Both the position numbers and the translations under genes were made by a program. From Clostridia bacterium (lineage in GTDB: Bacteria; Bacillota; Clostridia; Christensenellales; Aristaeellaceae), in NCBI GenBank assembly GCA_017469265.1, contig JAFUGS010000068.1, forward strand, positions 62,001-126,000: a stretch of DNA of 64,000 nucleotides. Direction: 5' to 3'. The notes beneath the pieces were generated by a model. That model worked only from the letters and a program-made list of their open reading frames with translations, ran no database searches and was not told where the DNA came from. Below, one piece after another: positions 61,367-64,000 of this stretch. Numbering within the stretch: position 1 is the first letter of the stretch; every line of letters begins with the position of its first letter.

Positions 61367-64000
61367 TTGAAAGCGTACTTCCTGCCCCTGGGGGAGCGGG
61401 CGGATCAGTCCCTCCCCGCGGTGCTGACGGCTTTCAGCTGCGGAGCGGTCCGTGAGACGGCCCGGATCTCCATGCTGCAGGTTTCGCCCTCCGCCCCGGA
61501 TCCGCTGGCGGAAAGCCTCATGGCGGATCTGAACGCCTGTCATCGCTTTTTCGCGGGGAAGGATGCTTTCGCTTTTTTCCGGACCGACTGGTCCGTGTCC
61601 CGCTGGCAGCCTGCGTTGCCGGACCGCGCCGGCCTGGTGCGGGGGGAAGCCGGCCCGCTGCTGCTTTCCGCCCTGCGGGGGGAGAAAGCCCCCCTGTCCT
61701 TCCGGGCGGACTGGGAGGCCGTGGAATGGAGCATCTCCGCCCTGCTGGCGGACGCGGAGGAGGGAGCGGACGATCCCTTTCTCCGGCTGCTGCGCCAGAT
61801 CCGGGAGGATCTGGCCGCGGGGGAGGAGGTCCGTGTCCTGCTTTTCGGCGACCTGACAGACGCCTACGCCGCGGGCATGGCCCTGGGGCTGCTCCGCTTT
61901 CTGCGGCGCGCCTTCGGGGACGACGCCCCCTGGATCGGCCTCATCGGGCAGGTCCGGGCCCTGGGCGCCGGCGCCTGGGAGCAGCTGGCCTCCGTCCGGG
62001 ATTTTCTCTCCGCCCTGCGGGAAAGGAATCTGGTGCGCCTGTCCGATGAGCGGGACACCCAGGGAGCGGACGCCTTCTGGCTGCTGGGGCTGCCCGCCTC
62101 GCTGATGGCGTCGCCGGAAAACGCCCGCGTCCTGGACTGGGCCGCCGCCCGGATCATGGGGGACGTCTTCGGCGATGCCCGCCGTCCCTCCCCCGGGCTG
62201 CATACCCGGGAGCTGCCCGGCGTTCTGACGCTGCAGTCCCTGGATCAGGAAGCCAAACCCCTGGCCGCCTTCCTGCGGGGGGCCCTGTGGTGCCTCAGCG
62301 ACCTTTTTCCCGCCCTGCACGGCTTTTTTGACCATCCGACCCTGCTTCGTTCCCTGGCCCCGGCCACCCGGAACGGGCTTTTCCGACGCCTTTTCCGGGA
62401 CAGCCGGGAGCCCACGGAGCTGGCCCTGCTGGAGCGGGCCCTGCGGGCCATGCTGCTGGAGGGCCTGACCCTGCTGCGGGGGCTGCCCGTCTCCCTGCGG
62501 GAGGCGGAGCCCTCCACCGACCTGTGGCAGCAGGCGGTCCGGGCCTGCGGCCGGTGCGTCACCCTCGGCGCGGAATATGACGTCCGCCGGAAGGAAGCAG
62601 AGGAATCCGGCGTGGACCGGGTGGCCCCGGTGCACCGGGTGTCCATGGCGGACACGGAGGAGGAGGAACTGCTCCGAAAGCTGGACGACATGGCCGGGGA
62701 ACTGGGCCAGCTGGAGGCGGATCGGGCGGAGATTTTTCGGAAAATGGGCGGCTTCGGCGCCCGCCAGGCGGTGGAGGACTGCCTCAGCCGATGCCGGGTG
62801 GCCGAGGTCAGCGCCCGGGAAAAGCTCTCCCTCCTGCCCGCCGGCGAGGCGGAGGAACGCTATGCCCTGGGGCTGCAGGAGCGCCGGGTGCGGACGCTGG
62901 CCGCCGCTGTACGCCGCTGTGAGCGGGACCTGGCGGAGCTGACCCGCTGGGAGGCCCTGCGCCAGCCCGGCGCCATGGCGCCTTCCGCGCCCTTCGCCGG
63001 GGAAATTCTGGATCCGGAGCTGGCGGCCCAGGCCTTTCAGCTGCTCACCGCCCAGGGGGAGACCGCGGACGCCGCCGCCAGAACCCTGCGGGACGGGCTG
63101 GGCGGCCTGCTGAAGGAGGATCCCACCAACGATGTCAAAACCCTGCTGAAGAACCTGCTGTCCGTCTGCCGGCAGCCGGATCCGGACGCCCCCCTTCGGA
63201 GCCTCATGGCCGGCGTCTTCTCCGTCTGCGGGGTGGAGGTGGCGGGGCACCGGTTCCAGAGCGCCGGGGAACTGCCCGCCGTGCCCCTGCTGCCGGACAT
63301 GCGGGAGGAAGGGCGCTTCTTTACCCTCACCGCCGCGCCGGAGCGGCTGCTGGCCCCCTCGCCCCGGGACCGGACCGCCGAGACCCGGGGGCTTCTGGCC
63401 TTCCTGCTGCTGCGGGAATACCGCCGGCGCGCCGGCGGGGAGGCGGAGCTCTGCCTGATTCCCTTTGAAAAAACGGATTCCGCCCTGAGCCAGGTTTACC
63501 TGGAAGCCCGGGGCGCGGAACGGGCCGCGCTGGTCTGCCTGCGGCAGGAAGCGCTGCCGGAATCCCGGCCGCTGCCGCTGGCCGTTCTTCTGCCCGGCGT
63601 CGGGCTGGAGCCCGCCCGGCTCACCGGGGCGGATCCCGCCCTGTTCCCCGATTTCTGCCTCTGGCTGGACCGGGAGGCCCTCTGTTTCCGGGATCCCTGC
63701 CCCTTCCTGGGGGAGGGGGACCGGGAGATTCTCACCCAGCAGCTGACGCGCCTGCGGGCGTCCATGCGCGCGCCTGCCGCCCGTCCCTTCCTGGACCTGC
63801 TCAGCGACTGGCACCGGGACATCATCCAGGCGCCCCGGTCCGCCGGGGAGGATTCCGCCCTGCGCCAGCGGCTGCGCGTCGTCTGCGGCCTGTACCGGCT
63901 GCCCATCTGGCGGAAGGATCTGCAGCGGGTGTCCGCCTTCTACGAGCCCGCCCTGCCCGGGGATCCTGTGTGCGCCGCCATCGCGGGCACGGAAAGCTTT
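61367..64000 (+). CDS. Large protein of unknown function (partial, runs off right edge)
   Basis: Open for 878 codons from TTG 61367 to the window end; AAGAAGGG lies 8 bases upstream of the TTG. N-terminus KAYFLPLGERADQSLPAVLTAF, then a segment RVLLFGDLTDAYAAG near residue 145 that could be a Rossmann-like strand-loop. Long helical region about 430-570 with many Glu/Arg heptads (coiled coil). No signal peptide or membrane helix; about 15 Cys scattered. I do not recognise the family. Codon use matches the neighbours. A 902-codon antisense frame over the same stretch is a shadow: the plus frame has the RBS and the better residue composition. Confidence 0.7.
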   Translation, partial: MKAYFLPLGERADQSLPAVLTAFSCGAVRETARISMLQVSPSAPDPLAESLMADLNACHRFFAGKDAFAFFRTDWSVSRWQPALPDRAGLVRGEAGPLLLSALRGEKAPLSFRADWEAVEWSISALLADAEEGADDPFLRLLRQIREDLAAGEEVRVLLFGDLTDAYAAGMALGLLRFLRRAFGDDAPWIGLIGQVRALGAGAWEQLASVRDFLSALRERNLVRLSDERDTQGADAFWLLGLPASLMASPENARVLDWAAARIMGDVFGDARRPSPGLHTRELPGVLTLQSLDQEAKPLAAFLRGALWCLSDLFPALHGFFDHPTLLRSLAPATRNGLFRRLFRDSREPTELALLERALRAMLLEGLTLLRGLPVSLREAEPSTDLWQQAVRACGRCVTLGAEYDVRRKEAEESGVDRVAPVHRVSMADTEEEELLRKLDDMAGELGQLEADRAEIFRKMGGFGARQAVEDCLSRCRVAEVSAREKLSLLPAGEAEERYALGLQERRVRTLAAAVRRCERDLAELTRWEALRQPGAMAPSAPFAGEILDPELAAQAFQLLTAQGETADAAARTLRDGLGGLLKEDPTNDVKTLLKNLLSVCRQPDPDAPLRSLMAGVFSVCGVEVAGHRFQSAGELPAVPLLPDMREEGRFFTLTAAPERLLAPSPRDRTAETRGLLAFLLLREYRRRAGGEAELCLIPFEKTDSALSQVYLEARGAERAALVCLRQEALPESRPLPLAVLLPGVGLEPARLTGADPALFPDFCLWLDREALCFRDPCPFLGEGDREILTQQLTRLRASMRAPAARPFLDLLSDWHRDIIQAPRSAGEDSALRQRLRVVCGLYRLPIWRKDLQRVSAFYEPALPGDPVCAAIAGTESF

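Noticed and set aside
61106..63814. 902-codon open frame on the minus strand
   Set aside because: Pro/Gly/Gln/Arg-rich shadow of the plus-strand gene starting at 61367, which has an RBS and normal composition.

Overview
The window is a GC-rich chromosomal segment from a Gram-positive-type anaerobe, most likely a clostridial member of the Bacillota (Firmicutes). This is an inference from several features. Ribosome-binding sites are strong (AGGAGG type), and most promoters are sigma-A-like with 16-18 bp spacers. Rho-independent terminators are abundant. The window also holds a long-form HPF, an HU protein, a TrxB that seems to lack the pyridine-nucleotide site (as in clostridial ferredoxin/flavin-linked enzymes), DUF368/PopT, and many ABC uptake systems. 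No rRNA, tRNA, CRISPR array, prophage or insertion sequence was recognised. Almost every gene lies on the minus strand; the plus-strand genes are a metallo-beta-lactamase-fold protein (19.2 kb), a zinc-ribbon/PopT pair (59.2 kb) and a large unknown gene running off the right edge.

Layout: 1-3.6 kb is an FTR1/P19/DUF2318 iron-uptake operon with an operator-like array over its promoter. 3.7-6.3 kb is a thiol/peroxide module: an OhrR-like regulator, thioredoxin, a TrxB-like flavoprotein and a Cys-type glutathione peroxidase, with twin palindromes flanking the promoter. 6.5-11.3 kb is a cell-wall operon (class A PBP, L,D-transpeptidase, CvpA). 11.4-19.2 kb is rpoB-rpoC, not preceded by rplJ/rplL. 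20.5-24.4 kb is a ferric-type ABC importer. 24.6-27.7 kb is serC-serA, then trmO, preceded by a GH94 disaccharide phosphorylase. 30.2-35.0 kb is a compact type IV pilus-like operon with PilT and PilC, four short pilin-like membrane proteins and a transglutaminase-like protein.

35.2-40.4 kb is a ChvE/GguA/GguB-type sugar importer with two tandem permeases. 40.6-47 kb holds small hypotheticals, an aldo/keto reductase, HU, a HAD phosphatase, an FRG-domain protein, miaA and an LEA-like repeat protein. 47.1-52.4 kb is a second sugar importer (Ugp/Mal type) whose first gene is a NusG/LoaP-like elongation factor. 52.6-58.9 kb is a nucleoside/purine operon (xpt, bmpA, nupO, nupP, nupQ) ending in a peptidoglycan-binding protein; nupO as read here carries two single-base frameshifts. 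59.2-61.1 kb holds the zinc-ribbon protein, PopT and hpf.

Four ABC importers, a disaccharide phosphorylase, serine synthesis and purine salvage fit a saccharolytic anaerobe that scavenges sugars, nucleosides and iron. The most interesting parts are the pilus-like operon without an assembly ATPase, the LoaP-like gene fused translationally to a sugar importer, the peroxide operon with its flavoprotein and operators, and mutually exclusive RNA pairings between P19 and the DUF2318 gene.
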